This document shows positions 21,641 through 33,700 of a stretch of DNA of 64,000 nucleotides, one piece after another. Numbering within the stretch: position 1 is the stretch's first letter; each line of letters begins with the position of its first letter. The DNA lies in assembly GCF_028640845.1 (NCBI RefSeq), contig NC_080540.1, positions 166,555,252 to 166,619,251 of the forward strand. Reading direction: 5' to 3'. The notes under the pieces were generated by a model. That model did not search any database. It saw only the letters and a program-made list of their open reading frames with translations, and had not been told where the DNA came from. This stretch comes from Ahaetulla prasina. Its lineage: Eukaryota > Chordata > Lepidosauria > Squamata > Colubridae. Position numbers and translations under genes: made by a program.

Positions 21641-22050
21641 AAGGCCACATGGATCCAATGTAAGACTGTGAGATTGTCACATGACAGCTTCTTTATACTG
21701 TTTTGTGAAAAAGGCCTAGGAGACAAGTAAAAAGGGTTTACTCTGTATGCAAATGTAGTACCGGCAACAATAAATATAGAATCCTACCAATGGTTGCAAG
21801 ATGGAGAGAGAAGAATAGAGCGTTTATCAGGCTGCTGGATGTTCTGGTGCTCAGCTAAGACTTTTGTATCTCATTACCTTGTTGAATTTGTAGAACCATG
21901 AAGGAAGTTGCCATCTTGGGGGAAAGTTGCCATCTTGGTCAGATATTCAGAACTGGGGAAGAAAGGATTAAATGGCCAGAATGGGCCATGTTGTTCAGCA
22001 GTTCTGACTCACAACAGTATTTTCATCTTTGGGCCCTTATTCTCTTTCAG

Positions 22051-22102
22051 CCCTGGGGACAAAGTTGCAATTGTTGATGACTCCAATGAAGAATGGTGGC
22101 GG
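22051..22102 (+). CDS. STAC3: STAC3 exon: SH3-1 core with the double tryptophan
   Basis: This 52-nt exon lies between acceptor ctctttcag and donor gtaaga. With two carried bases it reads HPGDKVAIVDDSNEEWWR. The WW pair is the SH3 peptide-binding tryptophan motif; human W284, altered in Native American myopathy, lies in this motif and both tryptophans are kept here. His replaces the proline usual in mammals at the junction codon. Confidence 0.95.
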
Positions 22103-22397
22103 GTAAGAAGATGGTTTCTCTTTCGGGATCTAAGCCAATTCGTTTTGAAGAAAGCTCTTGATCTTTAAAAGTTTTTAAATATCAGTGGTTAGCCACAAGC
22201 AAAATATTTGGGATTTCCTCTGTTTCAGCTTTTACTATGGCATCTCAGCTGGAGTCTTCCTTCGGTGTGACTTGAGGCATATTTGACTGATTGAACTAAA
22301 CTTGGCAAAATAGTGTTCCCCCCCCTCCTCCCAAGAAGTCAGTTACAGAGTGAAAATGAAAAATGGGCAACCATTTAACAGCCAGGGGTTGTATATA

Positions 22398-22641
22398 CCG
22401 TGTTTTCTCCAAAATAAGACTAGGTCATATTAATTTTTGCTCCAAAAGACACATTATGGCTTATTTTCCAGTTAGGTTTTATTTTGGGGGAAATACAGTA
22501 CTAAACAGCTCTGTCAGGTTGACGATCTTAACTGGGGCTTATTTTTTGGGGTATTATATTACAAGCATTATATTATAAGCCTCCTGAAAAAACATGCTAG
22601 GGTTTATTTTCCAGTTGGGTCTTATTTTTTGAGAAACAGGG
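22398..22641. mobile_element. TIR MITE (CCGTGTTTTCTCCAAAATAAGAC family), TA-flanked
   Basis: The left end taccgtgttttctccaaaa and right end tttttgagaaacagggta are imperfect inverted repeats with TA flanks. Internal gcttattttccagttag/ggtttattttccagttgg repeats are present. Confidence 0.75.
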
Positions 22642-23545
22642 TAGTATATAATTAAAAACAAGCATTTAAAAAAATAGAGTCATGTCACAAACCTGTGAAA
22701 TCCAGGGCTTTCTATTGTAGTTTCTTTCTAAGTTTTGGGGAGGGGAGGGGAAGAGAGTTTGCTTGCTACAAATAGTGGGTGTGTCCTGCTTCAACATTGT
22801 TTGAAACTATAGCTAGTTTTTGGCAGCTGTAGTCAGGGAAGGGTTAAAAATTAAACAATATCGCTAAGCCGCCCAACCAAAATGGGCGGGGCCCCAGAAT
22901 ATCCTATTTCCACCTGCTTTGTACTATTATCTAAATCATATGCCCTCCCCCACATTTTAAAAATGTTTGGTCCAGTCATAAATAGGCTGCCTACTTCACC
23001 ACAAAATATATAAATCCATCTTCTGTCCATAAAATGAATGTTATAAATGACAATGTTAAAAACCGTATATTTTCATGAAAGGATTCAAAGCCATGAGTAA
23101 TATTAATTTTGTATTTTTCCTTTCGAAATGTTTTTTTGTAAAATTCACTCATTTTTCTCTCACAATATTTTTTAATGTCCCCCATTTAGAACATGCAAGT
23201 CACTTACTGTCCTGAAAATGGCTTAATGAGCAGTTTGCATGGTTATTGATGTCAATTTTGAGAGGAATGAGGATAATTAAAATATATCATGTTGGCAAGA
23301 GCTAATGTTCCAAAATATTAGTTACTTGTCTCTTCCTCCTTTTTTTAAGAGCAAAAAAGTATACTTATGTGCTGAAGGAGAGAATCACTCCAAATTGCCA
23401 ATTTTCCTTTCTGCTTTTTTTGAAGAAAAAAAAACCTCTCATGTTAATCCCATCTTGTTTCATGGTGATAGAATTGGGAATTTTTGGGGGGGGGGGGGTG
23501 GCAGGTTATTTCTTTATAAAGTAACTTCGTGCATGAATCTCTTAG

Positions 23546-23695
23546 GGGAAGAAAATTGGGGAGATTGGAGAAAAAATTGGATACTTTCCGCCAAACTTCA
23601 TTATCCGAGTGCGTGCAGGAGAACGTGTGCATAAGGTCATGAGATCCTTTGTGGGCAACAAAGAAATTGGTCAGATTACATTAAAAAAGGATCAG
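23546..23695 (+). CDS. STAC3: STAC3 exon: end of SH3-1 and start of SH3-2
   Basis: This 150-nt exon follows acceptor aatctcttag and ends in phase 0 at donor gtatgt. It reads [20 protein letters not shown], then [11 protein letters not shown], then [24 protein letters not shown] is the last strand of SH3-1; the second SH3 begins at about HKVMRSFVG. Relative to mammalian STAC3 as remembered (WWR-GKIGEKVG-FFPPNF), four extra residues appear at the start (a KIGE-like repeat). A second AG at 23562-23563 would remove six residues (GKKIGE) but would leave the junction two residues short (WWR-IGEKIG), so the upstream acceptor is preferred but not proven. Confidence 0.92.
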
Positions 23696-24331
23696 GTATG
23701 TCTCTTTGAAGTACTTCATTCAGATATAAATAAACGTCCCCCCTCCCCCACTGTTCTGAACAGCCGAAAACAATGATAACTTTTACAAATGTTTCCATCT
23801 TGAGCTGAAAGGTCACAATCCCCCGGAAAACTGCCACATATTTCCCCACAAATTGATCTTATATCCCATCCTTTCTGGCAGACGATTTAAAAGTTAAGTA
23901 AACAAACGCTACAATAGCACAATTTCTCTTTCTCTTTTTTCCTGCAAATTCTTTCTGAAATGGAGAAATGGGGTTTTCGTCGAGTTTTCAATCTGATAAT
24001 TATCACATAAGCCAGAGCTAGGAGGAAAAGAGTTTAAAAGAGTCTGATCATGTTTAGATTTATACCGAGTATCTGAGGAATATAGGTACATGATATTTGT
24101 AAAACCCAGCTTTTTTTAAACACGTCACCTAAATAGCATTCAGCCCCCAAGCGATTCTAAGGTGTTTTTTCCCCCCCCTAAACTCAGGTCCTGTGCTACT
24201 TATTGGCAGTCGTCCCCCCCACCCTTCCTCCTTCCCTCCATATAAATGTACAAGAACAACAATTTTTCCTAGAAAAATTGGTAATCTACTTGGAGATTCT
24301 ACCTCATCTAACGTCTCATATCCTCTTATAG

Positions 24332-24430
24332 ATTGTGGTACAGAAAGGAGAGGAGCTGAATGGGTATGTCAAAGTCTACACTGGCCGCAAAGTGGGACTC
24401 TTTCCTGCAGACTTCTTGCAGGAGATCTGA
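24332..24430 (+). CDS. STAC3: STAC3 last coding exon: SH3-2 C terminus and stop
   Basis: This segment has 32 codons plus TGA after acceptor cctcttatag. It reads [20 protein letters not shown] then [20 protein letters not shown] is the last strand of SH3-2, and the protein ends at the domain boundary, as in all STAC proteins. ADFLQEI differs from mammalian TDFLEEI only by conservative changes. Confidence 0.96.
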   Translation: MVVQKGEELNGYVKVYTGRKVGLFPADFLQEI

Positions 24431-25045
24431 GGTCTAACCCTGGCATTCACAAGGATTTCATAACCAAGGCCAGAGAAGGCCAGAGCGATTGAGTTTTCGT
24501 TACCAGATGCCAACGCCTCTCTTGAAGAAACCAGAGTTTCTATAGGTCCGTGGTCCAAGAGCTACGACATCACCGGAAGGCCTGTATCATCAGCGAGCCA
24601 GGATTCAAGGCAAGAAGCTTATCTATCTGCCACTGGAGAGAGGACTCAGTGCTTCTCTTGAACTATGCACTGGCAGATTCTGGAATGGGTTCAGCCATTA
24701 TCTCTTTATGATCTTGTCATGAAGGTGCTGGGATGCGGACAAAGCTGCTCTACTTCTTGTCTGCGAAGAAAGTGATTGGATGGATTGACTGGCAGAATTG
24801 ACAAATGGCAAGAGTTACTGCTGCCGCCCCTTGTAGGTGGCACTAAAATGTGCACGCATTTACTTCAGGATATGGCTGTCCCTTTGCTGGCAGAGGGGGA
24901 GCTTGGCTCCTAGTTTACTTGGATGGCTTAGATTCAGTTGTGTTTTGCCAATATCTGTTACCCTTTTCTATCCCTCACTTGCCTAGCTGGGTTGATGCAA
25001 AGCCGCAAGTTTCTGGATTAATAAAGAATATTTGTAGCTCAGGGT
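24431..25045 (+). other. STAC3: STAC3 3' untranslated region
   Basis: The sequence runs from the stop codon to about 20 bp past the first canonical AATAAA. No repeat family is recognised within it, in contrast to the introns, which fits a retained transcribed 3' end. The cleavage point is inferred, not observed. Confidence 0.75.
25020..25025 (+). promoter_or_regulatory. STAC3: polyadenylation signal AATAAA of STAC3
   Basis: A canonical AATAAA hexamer lies about 590 bp after the stop codon, followed by a T/G-rich stretch (atttgtagctcagggttg) that could serve as the downstream element. No earlier AATAAA was noticed in the 3'UTR. Confidence 0.7.
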
Positions 25046-25089
25046 TGACATGAGGGGTCCTTTGTGCTCTCCAAGTTTGGAGGTTTTTG

Positions 25090-25230
25090 GGTTTTTTTGC
25101 AGACATTTCATTACCTAAACTAGGTAACATTATCAGTTGTAGTCACTGGTGATGTTGCCTAGTTTGGATAATGAAACATCTGCAAGAAAATAACCAAGCT
25201 GAGAAAGTTCCAAGGACCCCTCAATTTCTG
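25090..25230. repeat. dispersed repeat (cctaaactaggtaacat...caaggacccct)
   Basis: It shares gttgcctagtttgg, aatgaaacatctgcaag and ccaaggacccct with 8822, 19965 and 54095. It partly folds on itself (ctaaactaggtaaca against gttgcctagttt). It begins just past the STAC3 poly(A) site. Confidence 0.65.
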
Positions 25231-25339
25231 TATTTGCTGTCAATTGCTGGGAGGCTATGAAATTGTTCTGCTCCCTTAAATTGAACTGATATTTATATTA
25301 CTTTGTTATCCTTCAATAGCTTGAAGGCACTTGTTTGGG

Positions 25340-25578
25340 TGCCTTCAAGCTATTGTTGACACCTGGCAACTGCCTGGTCTACTCCCTGTATTTTTCTTAG
25401 CAAGAATTTTCAGAAGTAAAACCTTGCTAAGAAAACTTTGCGTGCCTCCTAGGGCGGAAGGAAAAAGAGTCACTGGCCCAAAGTCACTCATCTGGCTTTG
25501 TGCCTAAAGTGGGACTAGAACTCACAGCCTCCTAGTTTTTAGCCTGCTGCTTTAACCACTGCACCAGGCTGGCTCTTA
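25340..25578 (-). repeat. tRNA-derived SINE (family C)
   Basis: Minus-strand head gagccagcctggtgcagtgg, then gtgagttctagtcccac. The distal end reads acacctggcaactgcctgg on plus. Related to 13297. Confidence 0.8.
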
Positions 25579-25957
25579 TCCTCTTCCACTACTTTCCTTC
25601 TGTTATGAAATTATGGTTGGTCGCACAGTAGCCAGATGTTTAGATTGCACTTTGCAATTATTGTCCACCTATTTCACCCTTCCCAAGGATCTGGGATAGG
25701 CAGATGTAATTGTTTAATAATATTAAGGGTATTGTTGCAATATATGCTGTGCCTTTTGCAATGGATGGTGATTTGGTTAATGCTGATGTCATTCAAGCTC
25801 CAGACGTTTTGGAATTACTCCAAAGGGGCCTGTAATTATTGTTACTATCTTTGCTTTCTTTTTTTTTTTGCCATAGTTCTACTTTTATTTACAGGCCTTT
25901 TTTCTTTTGTGATTTTTCTCTAGTTCTTTCTCTTCTATTCTGCCGTCTCCAGGTACT

Positions 25958-26203
25958 GCAATATAGCAATAGCACTTAGACTTATATACCACTTCGTAGT
26001 GCTTTCACAGCCCTCTCTAAGCGGTTTACAGAGTCAGCCTATTGCCCCCAACAATCTGGGTCCTCATTTTACCCACCTCAGAAGGATGGAAGGTTGAGTC
26101 AACCTTGAGCCTGGTGAGATTTGAAATGCCAAATTGCAAGCAGCCGGGAGTCAGCAGAAGTAACCTGCAGTACTGCACTCTAACCACTGCGCCACTGCGG
26201 CTC
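25958..26203 (-). repeat. tRNA-derived SINE (family B)
   Basis: Minus-strand head gccgcagtggcgcagtggtt, core aaaatgaggacccagattg, end atataagtctaagtgctatt. Confidence 0.85.
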
Positions 26204-27260
26204 AATATCCACAGATTTTTTTGTCACTATTTATTTTGCACCATCCCTTTCTATGCTCTCTTCTGCCTCTACTTAATGGCAGAGATCTGATGTGCTACTT
26301 GTTTTTATTTTAAGCGGTATTTCTTCTGCCATGCCTTTGTTTGTTTATATGACATGAGTGTGCAAAGTTCCTAAGAGCTCCATAAAGTGGGGAAGCTACT
26401 TGATTATCAAAAGGCCACTGACTGATCTGTATATCGCTCCCAGGATTTTCATGCAAAATAGAAAGAGGTCTAAACTCAAAATTCATCTGGAACAGACAAA
26501 TCTTTAGTAAAGGGAGAGCCATGAATATAACCTTTTTATTGGGTCGTATTTTTAATGTTTGAAACTGCCTTCCTGAACACATCCGTCTCATCAGGGACTG
26601 GAGAAAAAGCTCTTTTCCCCCTTTTCTCCAGATCACTGGAGGCAATTATTCAGGAGGCCCTATAAATCAGGCTAGGCAATTGGTTGCTTTCTAGGCATTT
26701 TGGATTACAATTGAACTATCATAAAGACAACATGGTCAATAGCTAGGAATTATAGCTAGATACCTAGCAAGTGATGCAATTTTAGCATCCAGATAGTGTG
26801 TATATTCAGCTAATGCTAGCTACAGCTCTTTACTTTATCCCATCAATTTACTCTGCCTGTTTATATCTTGCAATGTAATTCATACATGTTATTGTGCAGA
26901 ATTCTCAAATGCTAGGAGTTCCTTGTACACGGACGCACTTGTGTTTATTTTCACAAAAAGTCACGCTCAATAAATTTGTGCTGAGATGCTCTTGGCTCGT
27001 GTTTCCTAAAGCTTGCTATCAACCCTCTTTACATCATACTTGCTTTTTATACGCATTTGAGTACCTGCATGTATAACAGCTTGCAGTTTCCTTTCTCCTG
27101 TAAATCAGTAGGATGTTGCTAAGGTAGCCATGCTGCCTGTTTCTCATTCTAGTGTTCTCATCCCATTGGTCTTGTATCTGCAGTTTCCCTTGTTATTTCT
27201 ATGCCTCTGTATTGCAGACTGCACAACTGCCAATTTAATGTGTGATTTGTTTTTTATTTT
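26204..27260. other. no recognised gene
   Basis: About 1.05 kb of AT-rich DNA with no exon-like match or recognised repeat. A short minus-strand frame (26310-26645) has no motif. Confidence 0.4.
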
Positions 27261-27368
27261 CTCTGTCTGTCTGTCTGTCTGCCTGTCTGCCTATCTGCCT
27301 ATCTATATCTAACCTTTCTCTTTCTGTCCATGTCTGTCTGTCAATCTGTCTGTCTATCTTATCTTATC

Positions 27369-27418
<50 letters not shown>
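27261..27418. repeat. compound (CTGT)n/(CTAT)n microsatellite
   Basis: CTGT units grade through ctgcctgtctgcctat into a pure run of about 12 ATCT units at 27371-27418. Confidence 0.95.
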
Positions 27419-27419
<1 letters not shown>

Positions 27420-28579
27420 CATTGTTTCCTTGTCCTTCATGATTCATCCAAGTCTTCCAAGTGGAGTTAATGCTTCCACAAAATACTATTTATTAATTTG
27501 CTTTCCTGCCCAAATGTTACTAGCTTTCTCTTTTTAACCCAACCCCCTCATCATTGTTTCTCTACGTTGGACAATTAGGTGTTACAGATTTGAGAGCTAG
27601 TCTACTCTACTCAACTACTACACAGCTTGTAAATTGAGCCAGCCCTGATGTGTTTCCAAATTGGGAACTGTAAAAATGAGTAGTAATGTTTTTGACCTGG
27701 ATTTCTGGATTTGCTACTTCTGGGCCTAGGTGTTGCAGACCCAACTGCTATAATCCCATGTGAACTAACTGCATCTCTTTAGGAAAGCTTGAAACGTCTT
27801 CACTAATAAGAAAAGATTGCTTAGGGAGAACAAAAAAAATTATAACGTACCTCAAAAGAAACTATATGGAAGTCACTTAAATCAGGATGCATTTCACCAC
27901 TGATCTGAGGCTAACGAGCAATCTCTTTTCTTTTCCTTCCATACTACTTCACAATTCCATTTTGAGTTGGCAAGGCAGGACAGGACATCTACCACAGTGA
28001 AGTATTACTAGGTACCTGGTCTCTTAACAAAAGCGTTTTTCATTATCTCCTGCTGCACTGGAAATCTGTATATTTTGTTTCTTCTGGGGGCAGCTGGTTG
28101 TACATTTCGACTTCATCCAAGGATTTCAGGGCTCAGCTATACATGGAAAGTTAAGAAAGACAAAGTTAGCATATAGGAATAATTTGCACTTGTTAGGATA
28201 TACCTACAGGAAGGGTTTACGCAAATGAGATGGTCTTGAGCAAAAAAATATATTTTTGACTGTATATCTCCAGCTATCTGTCTACAGGCATTTAGAATTG
28301 CATCAGTGGGTAATCAGGAAACTGACAGCTAAGATGGAATTGAGTTGATAAAGGCAATAGCACTGAGGATATTCCTGTCTACAACTCTATAATTAATGCA
28401 ACTGTCTATACTGTATTGTTTCTTATCTCTTTGGATTTGAAGGATTGCAACACAGTGATAGAGGAGGGAAAGACGAAGAAAAGTCAGTGGTTTTGGATAT
28501 GAAAGGATCTGAAACATCTGTTCAGAGACCTATGCCTCCTGTAGGAATTTCAAAAGAAATGTTCTCTCTCTCTCCCCCT
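27419..28579. other. no recognised gene
   Basis: About 1.16 kb with only short open frames. No splice-supported coding segment or recognised repeat. Confidence 0.4.
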
Positions 28580-28587
28580 CCCTCTCC

Positions 28588-28851
28588 GAGGGGTGAAATT
28601 CAGCAGGTTCTGACAGGTTCTGGAGAACCGGTAGCGGAAATTTTGAGTAGTTTGCCAGAGAACCGGCAAATACCACCTCTGGCTGGCCCCAGAGTGGGGT
28701 GGGAATGAGGATTTTGCAATATCTTTCCCCTAGAGTGGGTTGGGAATGGAGATTTTACAATATCCTTCCCCTGCCACCCCACCCACCCACACCAGGCCCA
28801 CCAAGCCACACCCACAGAACCGGTAGTAAAAAAATTTGAATTCCACCCCTG
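28588..28851. mobile_element. hAT-like MITE (CAGTGGTGAAATCC family) with perfect 8-bp TSD
   Basis: Termini gaggggtgaaattc and gaattccacccctg. Direct repeat CCCTCTCC at 28580-28587 and 28852-28859. 264 bp. Interior blocks as in 8454 and 43569, inserted into a C/T-rich tract. Confidence 0.92.
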
Positions 28852-28912
28852 CCCTCTCCCCCTCTCTCTGCTTCTCTCCCTCCCCCTCTCTCCCTCTCTC
28901 CCTCTCAAAGGG
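28852..28912. repeat. C/T-rich low-complexity tract
   Basis: Imperfect ccctctc units, continuous with the insertion site of the MITE on its left. Confidence 0.85.
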
Positions 28913-29588
28913 AAATGAGGCTGAACAAGAATGTCATATGAGGGGACTTCCGGTTTGGCACCGTAGGTGATGGCGGTGATCTTTACGATCACCAACCTCT
29001 GGATTTTGTGGAATCGCTAGGACAGCTTAAATCTGCTGTCCAGCGGTTCGAAAAACCCTCTCTTCGGGAGAAGAGGAGGGGGTGAGCTGAGGGCAGAGGT
29101 TGAATTTCCCTAAAGCCCCTGAGAAAAAAGGGGTTTGAAGGGTTAAGTTCCCTCCAGCAACCCGAAGAGCTCCAGATCCGAGGATTCTTCTGCTTGGGCG
29201 GAACCAATCACCACGACCAAACGCCGAGATTTATTTTGGACAATAAAGGATTATACCGGACAGAACGAAAGTGGGAGAACTTTATGCAAGTAGCCAAGCC
29301 GATTCCCCGATACTTTGTAACAAGTTTGAAAACAGCAAGAAAATGGAGGCGAATTGTTAACAAGTTAACGAGTGGAAAGCGAAAGTGATACTTTCAGCGT
29401 TTGTCTGCAGTTGGTAATTTGCATGTTACTTGCTGCTTTAACTCTTTAACTCTTTGCTGCCTAGAATCTAGGAGAGATTTTCTTTTTAAATATTGCTTTA
29501 AAAAAGCTTTAAAGGACTGTGTTTCTCAGAGGTTAAGAAGATTTAAACTGAATATTAAGTTGGAAATAAATAAATAATTTTATAGAAG

Positions 29589-30739
29589 ATGGCAGCCAAA
29601 CAATTAAAGTCTACTGTAACAAAGGGCTCTGGAATCTCCTCAGCTGGTGCCTCTCCAGCTCATACAGTGGAGACTAGAACATTGAACTTAGAGGCGGTAC
29701 AAGAGAATTTAAAAGACTTTATGCAAGAAAATTTAAAGTAATAACTGATGAGATGTCTGAAATGAAAGAGCAGATATCAGAAATTCAAGTGGGAAATAAA
29801 GAAGTTAAGGAAGGATTTGTAATTGCAGTACAAAGTTTGGCAAATAATGTGATTTTATTGGAAGAGGAGGTTGAAGAAATTAAGCAACATAATTCAAAAT
29901 TAGATAATAAAATGGCTGAATTTCAAAGTAAAATGGAAAAACAGATGATGAAATAGTTTTGATACAATACAGAAATATGGAATTTGCTCTAAGAATTCGT
30001 GGTCTGAAAGAGAATAAAGAAGAGGATTTAAGGAAATTTTTCTGAAGTATTTGCTGAGATATTAGCAGCTCGTCCAGCAGATGTGGCTTATCAAATTGAT
30101 AAAATATATCGTGTGAATTCTTGGATAGCAAGGCAAAAAAAGTTGCCAAGGGATGTTGTTATTTATTTTACAAATAGAACAGTGAGAAATCAGATTTTGC
30201 AAGCCTCATATAAGGGGGAGAAGATTCAGATTGCTGGTCAGGATATTTTAATATTAAAGGAAATTCCACCAAAAATGTTAAGGGCTAGAAAGGAATTTGC
30301 CTTCCTGGTGAATGAACTTAAAAAACGTCAGATTGAATATAGATGGGATATTCCAACTGGTATAATAGTATATTATGCAGGGAAAGTACATCGTCTCAAT
30401 ACAGTTGGAAAAGCGAGAGAATTTTATGTTGAGGCATTAAAAGTTGGAAGTCTTTCTCCACTGGATGCTAGAAGAAAGGAGACTGAAGTGAAGGAAAGAG
30501 AAGTGAAGCAGGTTCAAGAACAGATTGCGATGGAAGAAGATTTATTACAAGTGTTGGAAATACCTATGACGGGTCCAGATTCAAAAGAACAAAGGCTGAC
30601 AAGAGCTGCTGCTAAACGCAAGGAACAAGAGATGAAGGCACAACAACAACTGGCAACTACTACAACGGAAACAGTGGGAGGAAAATGTGATTTGCGGCTA
30701 GTGTTCCAAAAGTTTCCTTTGGCCGATAATGGCAATTAA
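29589..30739 (+). pseudogene. L1 ORF1 (RNA-binding protein), frameshifted
   Basis: The ATG at 29589 begins MAAKQLKSTVTK. The frame stops at 29739-29741, continues in another frame from 29753 (MSEMKEQISEIQVGNKEVKE), breaks again near 29945, then resumes in that frame at 30083 and ends at 30739. The middle part forms a heptad-like coiled coil (LLEEEVEEIKQHN). After it come the RRM-like region (MEFALRIRGLKENKEE) and the C-terminal domain (YYAGKVHRLNTVGKAREFYV). ORF1p of L1 binds its RNA as a trimer. Compared with the copy at 37508-40303, the breaks lie at A runs where this copy is one base shorter. Confidence 0.9.
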
Positions 30740-33700
30740 ACTATTATCTTGGAATGTTAATGGTTTGAATTCACCGCAGAAGAGAAGGAAAGTATTTCAT
30801 TATTTGAAACAATTTAAAAATGACATTACTTGTTTACAAGAAACACATATTAGATCTTTAGACCAGAAATATTTGATAAATTCAAAACTGGGAGTACATT
30901 TTGTTGCCTCCTCTTTGGAGAAAAAAAATGGTTTAGTTATATATATAAAGAAGGATATATCAGCAAAATTAATTGAGGTGGATAAGCAAGGAAGATACAT
31001 TGCTATTGAACTCTTGTTGGAGGGAAAGAAGACATTATTAATAGGAGTTTATGCTCCGAATCAACAACAAGAAAATTTTTTCAAGTTTTTACATAAAAGA
31101 ATAGTATTTTGGGATTATAAATCATATATATTAATGGGTGATTGGAATGGTGTGTTGGATACTCAAAAAGACAAAAAAAGCTTAAGGAAGATATCAAGCC
31201 GGGCGAAATTACCAAAGGCTTTTTTTGAAATGATGGAGGACTTGGAATTAAGAGATATTTGGAGAGAACATAATACAGAAGAGAGGGATTTTACCTTCTT
31301 TTCTGATAGGCACCAATCATTTTCGAGGATTGATTTTATTTTGATTACTAATGACTTGTATTCTAGAGTGAAGAAGACGAAGATTTGTTCAAGAACTTTA
31401 TCTGATCATAGTCCAGTTTGGATTGAATTTGATCAGGAAAAGGAGGCTAGGAGATCATGGAGGTTGAATGAGAATTTGTTTAAATATGAACAAAATGTAA
31501 ATGAATGTAAAAACAAATGAAAGAATTTTTATTATGAATATGAAAAAGAGACATCTATAGAGATGATTTGGGACTCAGTAAGGCTTATATGAGAGGAAAT
31601 CTTATACAAATGAATATTAAATACAAAAATAAATTGCAGAAAAGAAAAGGAACTGGAAGAGGAAATTAAAAGAAAGAACAATTATTGATAAATAGCCCAG
31701 GAAATAGTAAAATAAAAGAATCAATAAATATATTGAGAGGTCAGTTTAATATGTTGATGGCAGATCAAGTAGCAATTAATTTACAATATGTAAAACATAA
31801 TACGTTTAATAATGCCAATAAGCCAGGAAGATGGCTTGCCTATTTAATAAGGAAAAACAGAAATCACGAACGATTGATAAAATAGAATATAGGGTAAGGA
31901 AGTTTATCAAAAGAACTTGATTAAAAAGCATTTTAGAGTATTATAGTAAGTTATATTCTAGGGATATGGTTGATGATACAGAGATAGAAAGATATTTACA
32001 ACAACAAAATATTTGTGAGCTTACAGAAAATCAAAGAGAAGAATTGAATCAATTAATTACTTCAGAGGAAATTTTCTTAGCAATTAAACAACTTAAAATC
32101 GGTAAAGCACCAGGAACAGATGGTTTAACAGCTGTTTATTATAAAATTTACAAAATGAGATGGTTGAACCACTTAAAGAGTTATTTAATAAAATTCAAAT
32201 GGGAGGAGATGTTCCCCCTTCATGGAGGACAGCCTTTATTTCGTTAATACCGAAGGAAGATCGAGATGGTATTAAAGCAGAGAATTATAGGCCTATATCA
32301 CTTTTAAATACTGATTACAAGATATTTACCAAGATATTGGCTAATAGATTAATGCCAGTGATGAATCAAATAATTCATAATGATCAGTCAGGATTTATTA
32401 AGGGTAGGCAGATGAGATATAATGTGAGGCAAATCGTAAATTTACTTGAATATTTGGAACGAAACAACCAAGTATCAGCGGCATTCCTTTTTGGATGCTG
32501 AAAAGCTTTTGATAGATTGGATTGGCAGTTTTGTTTAAAGTAATAGAAAAATGCAATTTGGGGATTATTTTATTCGTGCAATTAAAGCAATATATCAGAA
32601 GCAAACAGCACAAATAATAGTAAATGGTGGGTTAACAGAAACTTTTAAAATTGAGAAAGGGACGAGACAGGGATGTCCCTTGTCCCCATTACTTTTATTT
32701 TAACTTTAGAAATTCTTCTGAATAAAATACGTGGTTCGATCGAATAAAGGGAATTAGAGTTAAACATCAAGATTATAGATTAAGAGCTTTTGCAGATGAC
32801 CTGGTTGTTACTGTATCTCAACCAATATACTCAGTAACTGGTTTAAAAGATATAATTGGTCAGTATGGTAAAGTATCTGGATTTAAGGTGAATCAGCAAA
32901 AGACAAAGATGATAACTAAAAATATGAATATACAACAAAAGAAGAGTTAGAAAGAACTTCAGGTTTTGAAATCGTTAAAAGGTTAAATATTTAGGAATAT
33001 ATATTACAGCTTCAAATGTTAAATTATACAAAAATAATTATGAGGTATTGTGGCAGAAGGTATGGAAAGAAATGGAGAGTTGGAAGAAGTTACAACTATC
33101 TTTGCTGGGAAGAATAGCGGCTATAAAATGAATGTTTTGCCCAGGTTTTTGTTTTGTTTCAAATGATACTGGTGTTTAAGAATGATATTAAATTACAGGA
33201 ATGGCAAAAGGGATTAGTAAATTTGTATGGATGGGCAAAAACCAAGAATAAAATTAAAAGTAATGCAGGATATAAGGGAAAGGGGGGTCTTAAAATGCCT
33301 AATTTAAAATTGTATTATGAAGCAGTTGTTTTATCATTAATTACTGATTGGATTAATTTAACTGAGGAAAGAGTTCTGAATATAGAAGGTTATGGTTTGT
33401 TATATGGGTGGCATGCATATTTATTATATGATAAGAAAGTTGATAAAATATTTAAAAATAATATAATTAGAAATGCATTATTGAGGGTTTGGAGGAAATA
33501 TCAATACAAATTAGATGGAAAGATTCCAATATGGGCAAACCCGAGACACATGATAGAAAATATAAATATATATCAAAAGATGGAGGTAGTTACTTATAAA
33601 GAACTTCTTTGTATGGAAAAAGGGAGTTACAATTAAAATCTAGAGAAAAGATGGGGAAGAAGGAAAAATTATACATGGTTCCAATATGGACAACTACAAG

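Larger units (their letters stand above)
7974..25045 (+). other. STAC3: STAC3 gene, 10 recognised coding exons plus 3'UTR (5' end missing)
   Basis: Seen: ten exons with AG acceptors and GT donors whose phases (1,0,1,0,1,0,2,0,0) all agree and join into 337 residues with no internal stop. Domain order is acidic linker, C1 zinc finger, basic linker, acidic Lys/Glu linker, SH3-1, SH3-2, which is the STAC family layout. Motifs such as [34 protein letters not shown] and QITLKKDQ match STAC3 as I remember it rather than STAC or STAC2. Known: STAC3 is a cytosolic adaptor at the skeletal-muscle triad that binds the CaV1.1 II-III loop and is needed for excitation-contraction coupling. Mammalian STAC3 is about 364 residues; the part here corresponds to about 342 of them. 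The roughly 22-residue first coding exon and any 5'UTR exon are not identified. Introns range from 99 bp to about 4.85 kb and hold many transposons. Confidence 0.95.

Noticed and set aside
27261..27418. CRISPR array or tandem coding repeat
   Set aside because: The units are 4 bp with no spacers: a simple vertebrate microsatellite.
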